From: Stutzerimonas kunmingensis
Lineage (GTDB): Bacteria > Pseudomonadota > Gammaproteobacteria > Pseudomonadales > Pseudomonadaceae
DNA length: 64,000 nt
Direction: 5' to 3'
Assembly (NCBI RefSeq): GCF_900114065.1
Contig: NZ_FORS01000003.1
Location: 372,001-436,000 of the forward strand
In this document: positions 45,174-53,859 of the stretch, piece by piece
Position numbering within the stretch: position 1 is the first letter of the stretch
Layout of the letters: each line of letters opens with the position of its first letter
Position numbers and translations under genes: made by a program
The notes under the pieces: model-generated
Told to the model about the DNA's origin: nothing
The model's database searches: none
What the model saw: only the letters and a program-made list of their open reading frames with translations

Positions 45174-45989
45174 TCAGTCGAAGGGGCCGGCCGCGACGAA
45201 GGCGCCACCCTGGTAGGTGCCGGCCGGGTCGTCAGCGCTGTACGGCGGTTGTTGCTCGACCTTGTCGCGGAACGCTTCGGAGCTGTCCTGCGCATGGAAG
45301 CCCAGGTGCGCCGCCAGATGGTTGTCCCACCAGACGTCGCGGTTGGCGGACATGCCGTAGACCACGGTATGACCGACCGCTGGCGTGAACAGCGCGCAGC
45401 GCATCAGCTCGGTGAGGTCGCGGAAACTGAGCCAGGTGCTCATCATCCGGCGGTTGGCCGGCTCGGGAAACGAGGAGCCGATGCGGATGCTGACGGTCTC
45501 GATGCCGTAGCGATCGTAATAGAAATTTGCCATGTCCTCGCCGTAGGACTTGGACAGGCCGTAGTAGCCATCCGGACGGCGTGGGGCGTGGGCGTCCAGA
45601 CTCTCGGACTGCGGGTAGAAGCCGATCACGTGGTTGGAACTGGCGAAAACCACGCGCTTGATGCCGTGCAGGCGGGCTGCTTCGTAGATGTGGAAGGTGC
45701 CGCGGATATTGGCGTCGAGGATTTCCTCGAACGGCCGCTCGACGGAGACACCACCGAAGTGGACGATGGCGTCGACACCTTCGCACAGGGCATGCACGGC
45801 CGCCTTGTCGGCGAGGTCGCAGGGCACGACTTCCTCGTGTTCACCGGCTGCCGGAGCCATCGGCGCGATATCGGACAGTCGGATGATGCGGGCGTAGGGC
45901 TGCAGCTTTTCGCGTAAGACCTTGCCAAGGCCGCCTGCCGCTCCGGTGAGCAGAAGACGGCCAAACGTGGGATTGGGGGTGGTAGTCAT
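45174..45989 (-). CDS. udh: Uronate dehydrogenase
   Basis: The ATG at 45989 gives 271 residues. The extended SDR motif LLLTGAAGGLGKVLRE binds NAD, and ASSNHVIGFYP and YYGLSKSYGED give the Ser/Tyr/Lys catalytic set. MRCALFTPAVGHTVVYGMSANRDVWWDN is characteristic of Udh. The enzyme oxidises galacturonate or glucuronate to aldaro-lactones in the cytoplasm. It leads the udh-lactonase-TRAP operon and has operator-like palindromes upstream. Confidence 0.93.
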   Translation of the reverse strand: MTTTPNPTFGRLLLTGAAGGLGKVLREKLQPYARIIRLSDIAPMAPAAGEHEEVVPCDLADKAAVHALCEGVDAIVHFGGVSVERPFEEILDANIRGTFHIYEAARLHGIKRVVFASSNHVIGFYPQSESLDAHAPRRPDGYYGLSKSYGEDMANFYYDRYGIETVSIRIGSSFPEPANRRMMSTWLSFRDLTELMRCALFTPAVGHTVVYGMSANRDVWWDNHLAAHLGFHAQDSSEAFRDKVEQQPPYSADDPAGTYQGGAFVAAGPFD

Positions 45990-46024
45990 CGGGGTGCCTG
46001 TCATTATTGTTCTTGAAGTCATCT

Positions 46025-46037
46025 GTTGTCATATGAC
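46025..46037. promoter_or_regulatory. Operator-like site upstream of udh (site 2)
   Basis: The minus strand reads GTCATATGACAAC, a match to GTYRTAYGAYRAC, 36 bases upstream of the udh ATG. It overlaps a perfect 12-bp palindrome and is well placed to repress the udh operon. Confidence 0.6.
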
Positions 46038-46223
46038 ATGTGCCAAATATCAGCATCTAGTCACATGAATGTCAACACGCTTAAAGTCGTATTTGATGAC
46101 ATATGTTGCTTCTCAGTGTCACTTCCGTTGTGTTGTCCAAGCTAAAGCGCCGCGACAGAGGGCTCCAGAGTTGCGGCGCCCAAGATTGATAAAAGCGGGG
46201 CGCTGCCAGCAACATTTTCGATA

Positions 46224-46236
46224 GTTGTATGATGAC
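46224..46236. promoter_or_regulatory. Second operator-like site upstream of udh (site 3)
   Basis: GTTGTATGATGAC matches the 13-bp consensus GTYRTAYGAYRAC, 235 bases upstream of udh. It could serve as a distal site for looping, or it may belong to the lost gene suggested by the orphan frame starting here. Confidence 0.5.
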
Positions 46237-46369
46237 CGTTCGAAAACAGAGCGTAACGAGGTCGTGCGCGGCCAGCACAATGCCGACGCGCTGCTGGTGC
46301 ACACGGTAATGACTGCTATGGAGGCTGCCGAACTCGGTGTCCTGAGCGGCCGCGATCGGCCGCTGCGGC

Positions 46370-46678
46370 TCAGAATTGCCTGACCAACGCCGCGGCGAGG
46401 ATACCGGCGGCAATCGCCGGCAGCGGCTTTTTCAGCACCAGCATGGTCACTGCCGTGGCTAGCAGCGCTAATCGCGCGCCAGCATCACCCTGCAAGGCCA
46501 TCGGCGCGACGATCGCCACCAGCACCGAGCCGGACATGGCGGTGATGAACTGGCGGACGCGGTCGCTGATGGGCACGAAGGCCATGACGAACACGCCACC
46601 CCAGCGCGTCGCCAGGGTCACCAGTGCCATGACCAGCACCACGGTCAGCGCGCCTGCGCCCGTCGCATCAAGATTCAC
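46370..46678 (-). CDS. azlD: AzlD branched-chain amino-acid exporter subunit
   Basis: A GTG start at 46678 overlaps azlC by 11 bases and gives 102 residues, the AzlD size. Three or four hydrophobic helices and LVTLATRWGGVFVM, VLKKPLPAIAAGILAAALVRQ mark the family. AzlC and AzlD together export branched-chain amino acids. The pair seems unrelated to the sugar-acid genes on either side. Confidence 0.85.
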   Translation of the reverse strand: MNLDATGAGALTVVLVMALVTLATRWGGVFVMAFVPISDRVRQFITAMSGSVLVAIVAPMALQGDAGARLALLATAVTMLVLKKPLPAIAAGILAAALVRQF

Positions 46679-47384
46679 GCGCTTTCTCCTTCCACAGCAG
46701 CCCGGTCGCGCCACCGGCGAGGGCACCCACCACCACGTGGCTGTTCTCCGGCAGGTAACGGAAGGCGAGCAGCGAGGCGCCGGCGGCAACGCTCCAGATC
46801 ACCAGCATGCGCAGGTTCTTTTCGCCGCCCACCACCATGGCCAGCAGAAAGCAGCCCATCACCATGTCCAGCCCCAGGCGCTTCGGGTCGCTGACTGCAC
46901 TGCCGAAATGGATGCCCAACCAACTGCCGACCACCCAGAACGACCAGAGCGCCAGGCCGCCACCGAGCAGCAGGCCGAAGCCCGGGCGGTTGCGGTTGAA
47001 GGCCTGCATCGCCATCGCCCAGTTGGCGTCCGACGCGATCAGCATCACCCCGTAGCGCCTGCCCGGCGGCAGCTGGCGCAACCAGGGATAGAGCGTGGCG
47101 CCCATCAGCAGGTGGCGGGCGTTGATGGCAAACACCGTGACCATCAGGGTGAACAGCGGCACCTGCGTGCCCCAAAGTTCCAGCGCGGCGAACTGCGAGG
47201 CGCCGGCGAACACCAGCGCGCTCATCGCCAGGATCACCGAATCGTCCAGCCCGGTCTGCACCGCGGCGAGGCCGAAGGCGGCGCCGAACAGGGTGACGAA
47301 GATGGAAATCGGCGCGAGCTGGCGAAAACCGGCCCAGACCATGCGCCGGTCGAAATGATGCAGCTCGCTTTCTGCGTCAGTCAT
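46668..47384 (-). CDS. azlC: AzlC branched-chain amino-acid exporter subunit
   Basis: The ATG at 47384 is preceded by CTGGAGG and gives 238 residues. AzlC features include FVTLFGAAFGLAAVQTGL, LVFAGASQFAALELW and FAINARHLLMGATLYP, with about six or seven membrane helices. It forms the large subunit of the exporter with AzlD. Confidence 0.88.
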   Translation of the reverse strand: MTDAESELHHFDRRMVWAGFRQLAPISIFVTLFGAAFGLAAVQTGLDDSVILAMSALVFAGASQFAALELWGTQVPLFTLMVTVFAINARHLLMGATLYPWLRQLPPGRRYGVMLIASDANWAMAMQAFNRNRPGFGLLLGGGLALWSFWVVGSWLGIHFGSAVSDPKRLGLDMVMGCFLLAMVVGGEKNLRMLVIWSVAAGASLLAFRYLPENSHVVVGALAGGATGLLWKEKARES

Positions 47385-47874
47385 GCACGAATCCTCCAGG
47401 TGGCAGCGCGGGATCGATGTCATTCAACGTCCAGCCAGCCAGATTAGGGGGTGTTGCCGCGACGGAACAGCGCAGTTGGCGTCGGATCGTGCGGTACAGA
47501 TTCGCGCGAGCAGTCGATCGCGCGGCAATGAAGGCTTCGGCCTATCGACGCTGTGCCTCGCCAGTCATCACCGATGCTATGGGTGGCTATGTCCGATTCT
47601 GATTTTGCAGTGTGATGGGTTGTCGACGGCTAGAAGCTGCCGGTCGCAGCGGAAGGCTTATCTGGCTGGAATGGTGCCGAACTGGACAGATTTACCGCCC
47701 GGAATCCTGGAGTGATCTGCCGTGCCGGGTTTGTTCGCCGTAATAAGATATGTATTCATGACAGCTTATCGTACTTAAGGTGCTTTGAAATGAATTCTTA
47801 ATACCCTTGCAAGGTTGCTTAGTGTGCGATTAGTAGTATCTTATCTTTTATAGGATGTCGCTTGGTGTAACCTT
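47385..47874. other. Intergenic region before hipBA
   Basis: No gene was recognised. The last 120 bases are AT-rich, unlike the surrounding DNA. A candidate promoter (TTGCTT 47815-47820, 16 bp, TATCTT 47837-47842) precedes hipB. TATC/GGAT words at 47842-47857 resemble HipB operator halves but with altered spacing. Confidence 0.5.
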
Positions 47875-48198
47875 ATGAAAGGCTTTTTCCCTGTTCAAAG
47901 TACGTCTCTGCTTTACCGTATAGGCCTTCTGGTGAAGGAGGCGCGTCTGCGCATGGGGCTGCGCCAGGCTGACCTTGCAGAGCGGGCTGGGATTTCTCTC
48001 CGAGCTGTTCGTCACATTGAGGGGGGCAAGGCTGAAGGTGTTTCGCTGCGCGACTTCATGCTCGCGTTGTTCACCGTTGGGATTTCTGACCGGGTTTTCC
48101 AGGCGCTGATCGATGACCCAGCGCTTGATCTCGAAGCTTTGGAAACCAATGCGACCAAGCGCGTCAGGCTGCCGCGCAGCAACGCGGAGGACTTCTGA
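47875..48198 (+). CDS. hipB: HipB-like antitoxin
   Basis: The 107-residue protein has a helix-turn-helix of the XRE/Cro type (about 15-55: LVKEARLRMGLRQADLAERAGISLRAVRHIEGGKAEG). The C-terminal tail of about 40 residues is the expected toxin-contacting part. HipB neutralises HipA and represses the operon. The stop overlaps the hipA ATG by one base (TGATG). Confidence 0.82.
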   Translation: MKGFFPVQSTSLLYRIGLLVKEARLRMGLRQADLAERAGISLRAVRHIEGGKAEGVSLRDFMLALFTVGISDRVFQALIDDPALDLEALETNATKRVRLPRSNAEDF

Positions 48199-49424
48199 TG
48201 TCGCGCGCTTACATCTACATGGAGTGTCCGGAAACGGGTGAGACTGTGACGCTGGGTAGGCTGACCCTTGCTGGTCGCACGGGAACCTTCGTCTATGCGC
48301 CGGAGATCGTGGAAGCCAAGCGTTGGGTGCCTGATCCGATACGGTATCCGCTCTCCACTCGACCCATTCAGGTACATAAGAATGGCGGCGTTCCCGGCTT
48401 CATTGATGATGCGATGCCAGATGGCTGGGGAGAACGCCTGTTGCGCCGCACCCGAAAGGGAGAGCTCACTCCGATCCAGCTCCTGCTGTTATCTCCTAAC
48501 GAAGATCGCGCCGGAAACATCATGGCTGGCGAAGATCGCGCCCCGAGGCCGGGTATAGGCGAAAGGCCTGTGAAAATGCTTGAAGCTAAAGGGCTCGATC
48601 ATTTCATAGATATTTGCGCTGCGATCTATGACAGCCAGCTGAGCGCTGAGCAGCTGGAGGCATTAAGAATACGGGATCAGCGCTCAGCTGTTGGTGGTGC
48701 CAGGCCCAAGCGCACGTACCGCTTTGATCACAAGCTGATTCTTGCCAAGCCACGCGACAAATTTGATCACTACGACCTGCCGAAATTCGAGTATGCCTGC
48801 ATGACTTTTGCGGCTACCAAGGGGATGAGTGTTGCCCGGACGGCACTCCATCAAAGTGAAAAAGGCAACACGTTGCTAGTGGAGCGATTCGACCGAGAAT
48901 GGTCAGAGAATGATGCAAGGTTTCGCCGCATTCCGATGATGAGTGGCTTAACTCTTCTCGATGCTGAATGGCAGGTGCAGCGCAGCAACGGATGGATCTA
49001 CGCGGCGCTCGCCGATGAGCTGTACCGCAGAGGCGCGCCAGATTCTGATAGGCAGGCGCTCTACAGGCGAATGGCCTACAACGCTCTCGTAGGGAACAGT
49101 GACGATCATCCTCGCAATCACGCCGTGATCTGGCAGGAAGGCGCTTGGCGCCTCTCGCCCATGTATGACGTTCTCCCCGTACTGGGAGAGGGGCCTGCGC
49201 AGAGGCTGGCGATGGAGGTTGGGATCAACGGTACCCTTCTAAGTCGAGCTAACCTGCTTAGCCAGCATGAGCATTTTGCACTGACGGAAGATGAGGCGGC
49301 AGGCATATTGGACGAGGTCGCTTCTTGGAAGCCGGAGCTGATGGAGCACTATGCAAAGCATTTGGCTGGGGCTGAGCTGGATGCGGCGGTGGACGCAACA
49401 AGCAGCGAGAGACTGCTGGTCTAG
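48198..49424 (+). CDS. hipA: HipA-like serine/threonine kinase toxin
   Basis: The 408-residue toxin has the HipA layout: an N-terminal domain (GFIDDAMPDGWGERLL), the glycine-rich ATP loop SAVGGARPK (about 170-178), the catalytic NALVGNSDDHPRNHAV (about 300) and the metal motif MYDVLPV. All are intact, so it should be active. HipA kinases phosphorylate glutamyl-tRNA synthetase and cause dormancy. Less GC-biased codon use than its neighbours suggests that the pair was acquired. Confidence 0.88.
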   Translation: MSRAYIYMECPETGETVTLGRLTLAGRTGTFVYAPEIVEAKRWVPDPIRYPLSTRPIQVHKNGGVPGFIDDAMPDGWGERLLRRTRKGELTPIQLLLLSPNEDRAGNIMAGEDRAPRPGIGERPVKMLEAKGLDHFIDICAAIYDSQLSAEQLEALRIRDQRSAVGGARPKRTYRFDHKLILAKPRDKFDHYDLPKFEYACMTFAATKGMSVARTALHQSEKGNTLLVERFDREWSENDARFRRIPMMSGLTLLDAEWQVQRSNGWIYAALADELYRRGAPDSDRQALYRRMAYNALVGNSDDHPRNHAVIWQEGAWRLSPMYDVLPVLGEGPAQRLAMEVGINGTLLSRANLLSQHEHFALTEDEAAGILDEVASWKPELMEHYAKHLAGAELDAAVDATSSERLLV

Positions 49425-49545
49425 AGCGGGCTGCGAAGGCTTCTCCTGCACTCTTGGTCCTTGCTTTAGTGTCGAGCAGCGCATTCGTCACAGGCCTGAA
49501 TAGCCCCAGCTCTGCTCGATCCATTCGAACCTCAACTTGTGGCCG

Positions 49546-50487
49546 TCAGCAGCCCGTCCCATGGTGTTGGTGCTGGATTGGCAGCAGGTCCCGGGCAATA
49601 TCGCCGGCCGCCTGGCGCACGGCATCGCGCGCCGCCTCCAGCGCCGGGTTGTCGTTGTCGTCGCGCCAGGCCAGGTGCAGCTCGGCGCAGATGCCCGCCG
49701 GCAGCGGCAGCTCGCGAAAGCGTACCTGTTGGAAGCGGATCGCGCTGGCCCCGCGTGGCACCAGCGCCAGGCCGAGGCCAGCGTTCACCAGCGAGAGGAT
49801 GGTCAGCGTCGAGCCCAGTGACTGCACGTAGTCGGGCTGGATACCGCTGGCACGGAACAGCCCGGTGTGCAGCTCGTTGAACGGCTGCCAGGCGCCATGG
49901 GCATAGAGGATGAACGGCTCGCCGTGGAGCATTTCCAGGGTCGGCGCCGGATGCTGCGCCAGCGGATGGTCGGCCGGCGTGGCCAGCACGAAGGGCTCGC
50001 GCAGCAGGCATTCACTGACCAGTCCCGGCTGCTGCAACGGCTCGCGCACCACCGCCAGGTCGACCCGGCGCCCGCGCAGTGCCTGCAGCTGCTCGAAGGT
50101 GGTGGTCTCCAGCAGGTTGATGGCCACGCCTGGCCGATCCCGGCGCACCTGGGTGATGGCGCGCGGTAGGAAGTCGTAGACCGCGCTGGCAACGAAGCTG
50201 ATGGTCAGCGAGCCGCTCTCGCCCAGTGCAGCCAGCCGGGCACCCTGTGCGGCGCGGTGGGCCTGGTCGAGCAACGCCTGGGCCTCGACGAAGAAGGCGC
50301 GACCGGCGGCGGTGAGCGCCACAGAACGCGTGCTGCGAGTGAACAGCGCGACGCCGAGCTGGTGTTCCAGCAACTGGATCTGCCGGCTCAGCGGCGGCTG
50401 CGTCATGTTCAGGCGCTCGGCCGCGCGACGGAAATTCAGTTCGCTGGCCAAGGTGGTAAAGCTGCGCAGCTGGGCGAGTTCGAACAT
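49546..50487 (-). CDS. LysR-family transcriptional regulator
   Basis: The ATG at 50487 with AGGAACGG upstream gives 313 residues. The N-terminal helix-turn-helix (LRSFTTLASELNFRRAAERLNMTQPPLSRQIQLLEHQLGVALFTR) is followed by a periplasmic-binding-like effector domain. It is divergent from the enolase-superfamily dehydratase gene, the usual sign that it controls that gene in response to its substrate, here probably a sugar diacid. Confidence 0.88.
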   Translation of the reverse strand: MFELAQLRSFTTLASELNFRRAAERLNMTQPPLSRQIQLLEHQLGVALFTRSTRSVALTAAGRAFFVEAQALLDQAHRAAQGARLAALGESGSLTISFVASAVYDFLPRAITQVRRDRPGVAINLLETTTFEQLQALRGRRVDLAVVREPLQQPGLVSECLLREPFVLATPADHPLAQHPAPTLEMLHGEPFILYAHGAWQPFNELHTGLFRASGIQPDYVQSLGSTLTILSLVNAGLGLALVPRGASAIRFQQVRFRELPLPAGICAELHLAWRDDNDNPALEAARDAVRQAAGDIARDLLPIQHQHHGTGC

Positions 50488-50500
50488 TGATCCGTTCCTG

Positions 50501-50541
50501 GTATCAATCGAGAGCGTTAATGGATTGGACCGTATCAATCG
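50501..50541. promoter_or_regulatory. Direct repeats between the lysR gene and the dehydratase
   Basis: GTATCAATCG occurs at 50501-50510 and again at 50532-50541, 31 bp apart, near three helical turns. They sit in the 103-bp divergent gap and are candidate binding half-sites for the LysR protein. Confidence 0.45.
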
Positions 50542-50590
50542 GTCGACGGATTATCCAGCGCATCCCCTGACTGGCGAGGCGGCGGCACGA

Positions 50591-51733
50591 ATGAGCGACC
50601 TGTACGAAGCGGACCGCATCACCTGGATCGGCCTGCGCGCGGTGGAGTTGCCGCTGCAGCGGCCGGTCAGCGACGCCAAGGTACTCACCGGGCGACAGCT
50701 GCCCCTGGCGTCGGTCAGCCTGCTGTTCGTCGAGCTGCAGTCGCAGCAGGGGCATCACGGCCTCGGTTTCAGCTACAGCCTGCGCACCGGCGGCCCCGCG
50801 CAATATGCCCACGCGCGGGAACTGGCGCCGTTGCTGCTGGGCGAAGATCCCAACGACATCGCCCGCCTGTGGAGCCGGCTGAGCTGGGCCAGCGCCTCGA
50901 TCGGGCGCAGCGGCCTGGCAGTGCAGAGCATTGCCGCCTTCGATACGGCGCTTTGGGACCTCAAGGCGCGTCGCGCCGGGCTGCCACTGGCCAAGCTGCT
51001 CGGCGCCCACCGCGACGCGGTGCCTTGCTACAACACCTCCGGCGGCTACCTGCAGGCGCCCATCGAGGAGATCATCGAAAAGGCCGAGGCGTCTAGGGCG
51101 CGAGGCATTGGCGGGATCAAGCTGAAGGTCGGCCAGCCTGACCACCGCGCCGACCTGCGCCGGGTCGCGGCGCTGCGCAGGCACTTCGGCGACGAGGCGG
51201 CGCTGATGGTCGACGTCAACCAGCAATGGGATCGCACCACCGCGGCACGCATGGGCAGGGCGCTGGAGGAGTTCGACCTGACCTGGATCGAGGAGCCGCT
51301 GGACGCCCACGATCTGGAAGGTCACGCCGCCCTGGCCGCTCAGCTGATCACCCCGGTCGGCACTGGCGAGATGCTCGGCAGCGCGGCCGAAGCCTGTGCC
51401 TTTGTCGAGCACGGGGCGGTGGATGTGATCATGCATGACGCGCCGCGCATCGGTGGTTTCACGCCGTTCCTGCTGGTGGCCGAGGCGGCGCGGCGGCGTG
51501 GAATCGTCATGGCGCCGCACTTCGTCATGGAGCTGCATATCCACCTCGCTGCGGCCTACGAACATGCCACCTGGGTCGAGCATTTCGAATGGCTCGAGCC
51601 GCTGTTCCAGGAGCGACTCGAGATCCGCGATGGCTGCATGCAGGTGCCGACCCGGCCCGGGCTGGGGCTGAGCCTCAGCGAGCAGGTGGCGGGCTGGACG
51701 CTGGCGAGCGAGACGTTCGGCACCAAGCCGTGA
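50591..51733 (+). CDS. Enolase-superfamily dehydratase, L-talarate/galactarate type
   Basis: The ATG at 50591 gives 380 residues. Mandelate racemase-type motifs are intact: the double-lysine IKLKVG (about 175), DVNQQWD and WIEEPLDAHD (metal ligands), and HFVMELHIHLAAAYEHA with the catalytic His. The C-terminal pattern is closest to L-talarate/galactarate dehydratases as I recall them. It would remove water from galactarate or talarate to give 5-keto-4-deoxyglucarate. A LysR regulator is divergent from it. Confidence 0.75.
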   Translation: MSDLYEADRITWIGLRAVELPLQRPVSDAKVLTGRQLPLASVSLLFVELQSQQGHHGLGFSYSLRTGGPAQYAHARELAPLLLGEDPNDIARLWSRLSWASASIGRSGLAVQSIAAFDTALWDLKARRAGLPLAKLLGAHRDAVPCYNTSGGYLQAPIEEIIEKAEASRARGIGGIKLKVGQPDHRADLRRVAALRRHFGDEAALMVDVNQQWDRTTAARMGRALEEFDLTWIEEPLDAHDLEGHAALAAQLITPVGTGEMLGSAAEACAFVEHGAVDVIMHDAPRIGGFTPFLLVAEAARRRGIVMAPHFVMELHIHLAAAYEHATWVEHFEWLEPLFQERLEIRDGCMQVPTRPGLGLSLSEQVAGWTLASETFGTKP

Positions 51734-51738
51734 CGGCA

Positions 51739-51763
51739 GCCCCTCTGCGTTGCGCAGAGGGGC
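51739..51763. terminator. Hairpin between convergent dehydratase and tctA genes
   Basis: An 11-bp perfect stem (51739-51749 with 51753-51763) closes a 3-base loop 5 bases after the dehydratase stop. The T content after it is low, so termination may be partial. It can serve both strands. Confidence 0.65.
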
Positions 51764-51769
51764 GTTGGT

Positions 51770-53290
51770 TCAGGTGCGTAGCGCCTGACCGAGCACGCCG
51801 CCCCGTGGTCGCACCGCGCTGTACAGCTGCCAGAGCACGAAGGCCAGGGCCAGCCCGAGGAAGGTCGCGGCGATGGGGTTGGTGAAGAACGAGGCGAAGT
51901 TGCCGTCGGAGAGCATCAGGCCGCGGCGCAGATTGGTCTCCGCCATTGGCCCGAGGATGAAGCCGATGATGAAGGGCGCGACCGGCATACCCGCCTTGAC
52001 GAAGGCATAGCCAAGCACACCGAACAGCAGGATCGACCAGACATCGAACAGCCGGCTGGAGAGGCCGAACGCACCGACCACACAGAGCACCAGGATGATC
52101 GGCAGCAGGATGTGCTTGGGCACGTCGAGCAGCTTGATGAACAGGCGCAGGCCGTAGAACTCCATGAACAGCATCATCACCGAGGCCACCAGCAGCGCGG
52201 CGAAGATGGTGTACACCAGTGGCCCCTGGCTGACGAACAGCAGCGGTCCGGGCTGGATGCCGTGAATCAGAAAGCCGCCGAGCAGGATCGCCGTGGTGGT
52301 GTCGCCGGGGATGCCCAGGGTCATCAGCGGCATCATGGCGCCGCCGATGCCGGCGTTGTTCGCCGTCTCGCTGGCGACCACGCCGCCGATGTTACCCTTG
52401 CCGTAGGTTTCCGGCTGTTTGGCGCGCTTCTTCGCGACGATGTAGGACAGCAGGTTGGAGGTGCCGGCACCGATGCCCGGCAGGATGCCCACCGCCAGGC
52501 CGATCAGGCCCGAACGACTGGCGTTGGGCAGCTCCTGACGGAACTCTTTGAGCGAGAAGCCGAAGCCCTTGATTTGCTTCATGCTCACCGAACCGGCCTT
52601 GTTGCGTACGGCATGCCGTCCGGTTTCGGCGAGCTTGATGACCTCGGCCACGGCGAACATGCCGATCATCACCGTGAGCATGGAGAAGCCGCCGTTCAGT
52701 TCGCTGACGCCGAAGGTGAAGCGGCGTACGGCTTCCACCGGCGCGATGCCGACGGTGGACACGGCGATGCCGAGGGTGCCGGCAAACAGCCCCTTGACCA
52801 TCGAGCCGGCGGAAAGGGTGGCGATCAGCGTCAGTGAGAACACGGCGATGGCGAAATATTCATGCGGGCCGAAGCTCAGCGCCACCTTGGCCAGCTGCGG
52901 GGCGATGAACATCAGCGCGATGATGCTGAAGATGGTGCCGAGAAAGGAGAACACGATGCCGACGCCAAGCGCCTTCACGCCCAGGCCCTGCTCCATCAGC
53001 GGGCCGCCGTCGAATACCGTGGCGATGGATGACGGCGTGCCGGGGATCTTCAGCAGGATCGCCGAGATCAGTCCGCCGGACGTAGCGCCGATGAACAGCG
53101 CGACGAGTAGCGACAGGCCGGCCTGCGGACCCATCGTAAAGGTCAGTGGCAGGCACAGCGCCACGGCCATGGTGGCCGACAGACCGGGCACGGCGCCGAA
53201 GACGATGCCGACCGCAACGCCGCCGAGCATCAGCAGCATGATGTTGAGCGAGAAGACGGCACCGAAGCCTTGCTGCAGTAATTCGAGCAT
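51770..53290 (-). CDS. tctA: Tripartite tricarboxylate transporter permease TctA
   Basis: The 506-residue protein has about 12 membrane helices and TctA signatures: GAVPGLSATMAVALCLPLTF, GGLISAILLKIPGTPSSIATVFDG, and ETANNAGIGGAMMPLMTLGIPGDTTTAILLGG. It is the large permease of a TctCBA importer. It ends an operon that starts with a glucarate dehydratase gene, so glucarate or galactarate is the likely cargo. Confidence 0.92.
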   Translation of the reverse strand: MLELLQQGFGAVFSLNIMLLMLGGVAVGIVFGAVPGLSATMAVALCLPLTFTMGPQAGLSLLVALFIGATSGGLISAILLKIPGTPSSIATVFDGGPLMEQGLGVKALGVGIVFSFLGTIFSIIALMFIAPQLAKVALSFGPHEYFAIAVFSLTLIATLSAGSMVKGLFAGTLGIAVSTVGIAPVEAVRRFTFGVSELNGGFSMLTVMIGMFAVAEVIKLAETGRHAVRNKAGSVSMKQIKGFGFSLKEFRQELPNASRSGLIGLAVGILPGIGAGTSNLLSYIVAKKRAKQPETYGKGNIGGVVASETANNAGIGGAMMPLMTLGIPGDTTTAILLGGFLIHGIQPGPLLFVSQGPLVYTIFAALLVASVMMLFMEFYGLRLFIKLLDVPKHILLPIILVLCVVGAFGLSSRLFDVWSILLFGVLGYAFVKAGMPVAPFIIGFILGPMAETNLRRGLMLSDGNFASFFTNPIAATFLGLALAFVLWQLYSAVRPRGGVLGQALRT

Positions 53291-53300
53291 GGTCGATTCC

Positions 53301-53795
53301 TCAGAAATTCAGCAGGCCAGCGGGCAGCAACAGGTCGAAGGCCTCGCGGAACAGCAGGTAGATGACAGCCGACGTGACCACTGCGATGGCCGCGTAGGGC
53401 AGGTGACGGACCTTGTGGTCCACTGGTGTCAGGACGATGAACTGCAGGTAGAGGTAAAGCGCGGTCATGATCGGAAAGCCCACCGGGCCGAGCAGCACCA
53501 CGTAGATCAGGATCAGCCCCAGGGTCTTCAGTACGGTCAGCGGCTCGACGACGCTGGTGCTGGTTTGCTCCGGGGCGTCGGTTTCGCCCTCGGCTGCAGG
53601 TCTTGCGCGGTTGCCGAGGGCGCTGAGCGTCTGCAGCCCCCCGAGCAGGCAGAGCAGGATGGCCAGCAGGGTGGGAACGGTGGCGGCATCGATGCCGTCG
53701 TGGCCGGGTACGCAGTAGGCCATCACCAGATAGGCGATGCTGACGCCAAGCATGGCCATGCCGATGGTCAGTTCTTTCTTGTTCGCAGTGGTCAT
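53301..53795 (-). CDS. tctB: Tripartite tricarboxylate transporter small subunit TctB
   Basis: The 164-residue protein has four hydrophobic helices (about 8-28, 40-58, 90-120, 133-155) as expected for TctB, and CGGAGG precedes its ATG. Its stop is 10 bases before tctA. Sequence conservation in this family is low; the call depends on size, topology and position. Confidence 0.85.
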   Translation of the reverse strand: MTTANKKELTIGMAMLGVSIAYLVMAYCVPGHDGIDAATVPTLLAILLCLLGGLQTLSALGNRARPAAEGETDAPEQTSTSVVEPLTVLKTLGLILIYVVLLGPVGFPIMTALYLYLQFIVLTPVDHKVRHLPYAAIAVVTSAVIYLLFREAFDLLLPAGLLNF

Positions 53796-53823
53796 GGCAA
53801 ACCTCCGTGCGTGAGGAGAGACA

Positions 53824-53846
53824 GCCAGCCGGTGTGACCGGCTGGC
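53824..53846 (-). terminator. Attenuator-like hairpin between tctC and tctB
   Basis: GCCAGCCGGT (53824-53833) pairs perfectly with 53837-53846 across GTG. It lies after the tctC stop without a T-run. Such hairpins usually protect the upstream mRNA and make the binding protein more abundant than the permeases. Confidence 0.6.
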
Positions 53847-53859
53847 GACACGTCAGGGA

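Larger units (their letters stand above)
45990..46369. promoter_or_regulatory. Promoter region of the udh operon
   Basis: This 380-bp gap holds two matches to GTYRTAYGAYRAC (46025-46037 and 46224-46236), a perfect 12-bp palindrome TGTCATATGACA (46027-46038), and weaker related words at 46061-46074 and 46097-46108. The part near azlD contains an orphan open frame (46225-46383) that may be a gene remnant. Confidence 0.6.

Noticed and set aside
47660-47715. Possible insertion-sequence end near CTGGACAGATTTACC before hipBA
   Set aside because: No matching inverted end, target duplication or transposase was found.
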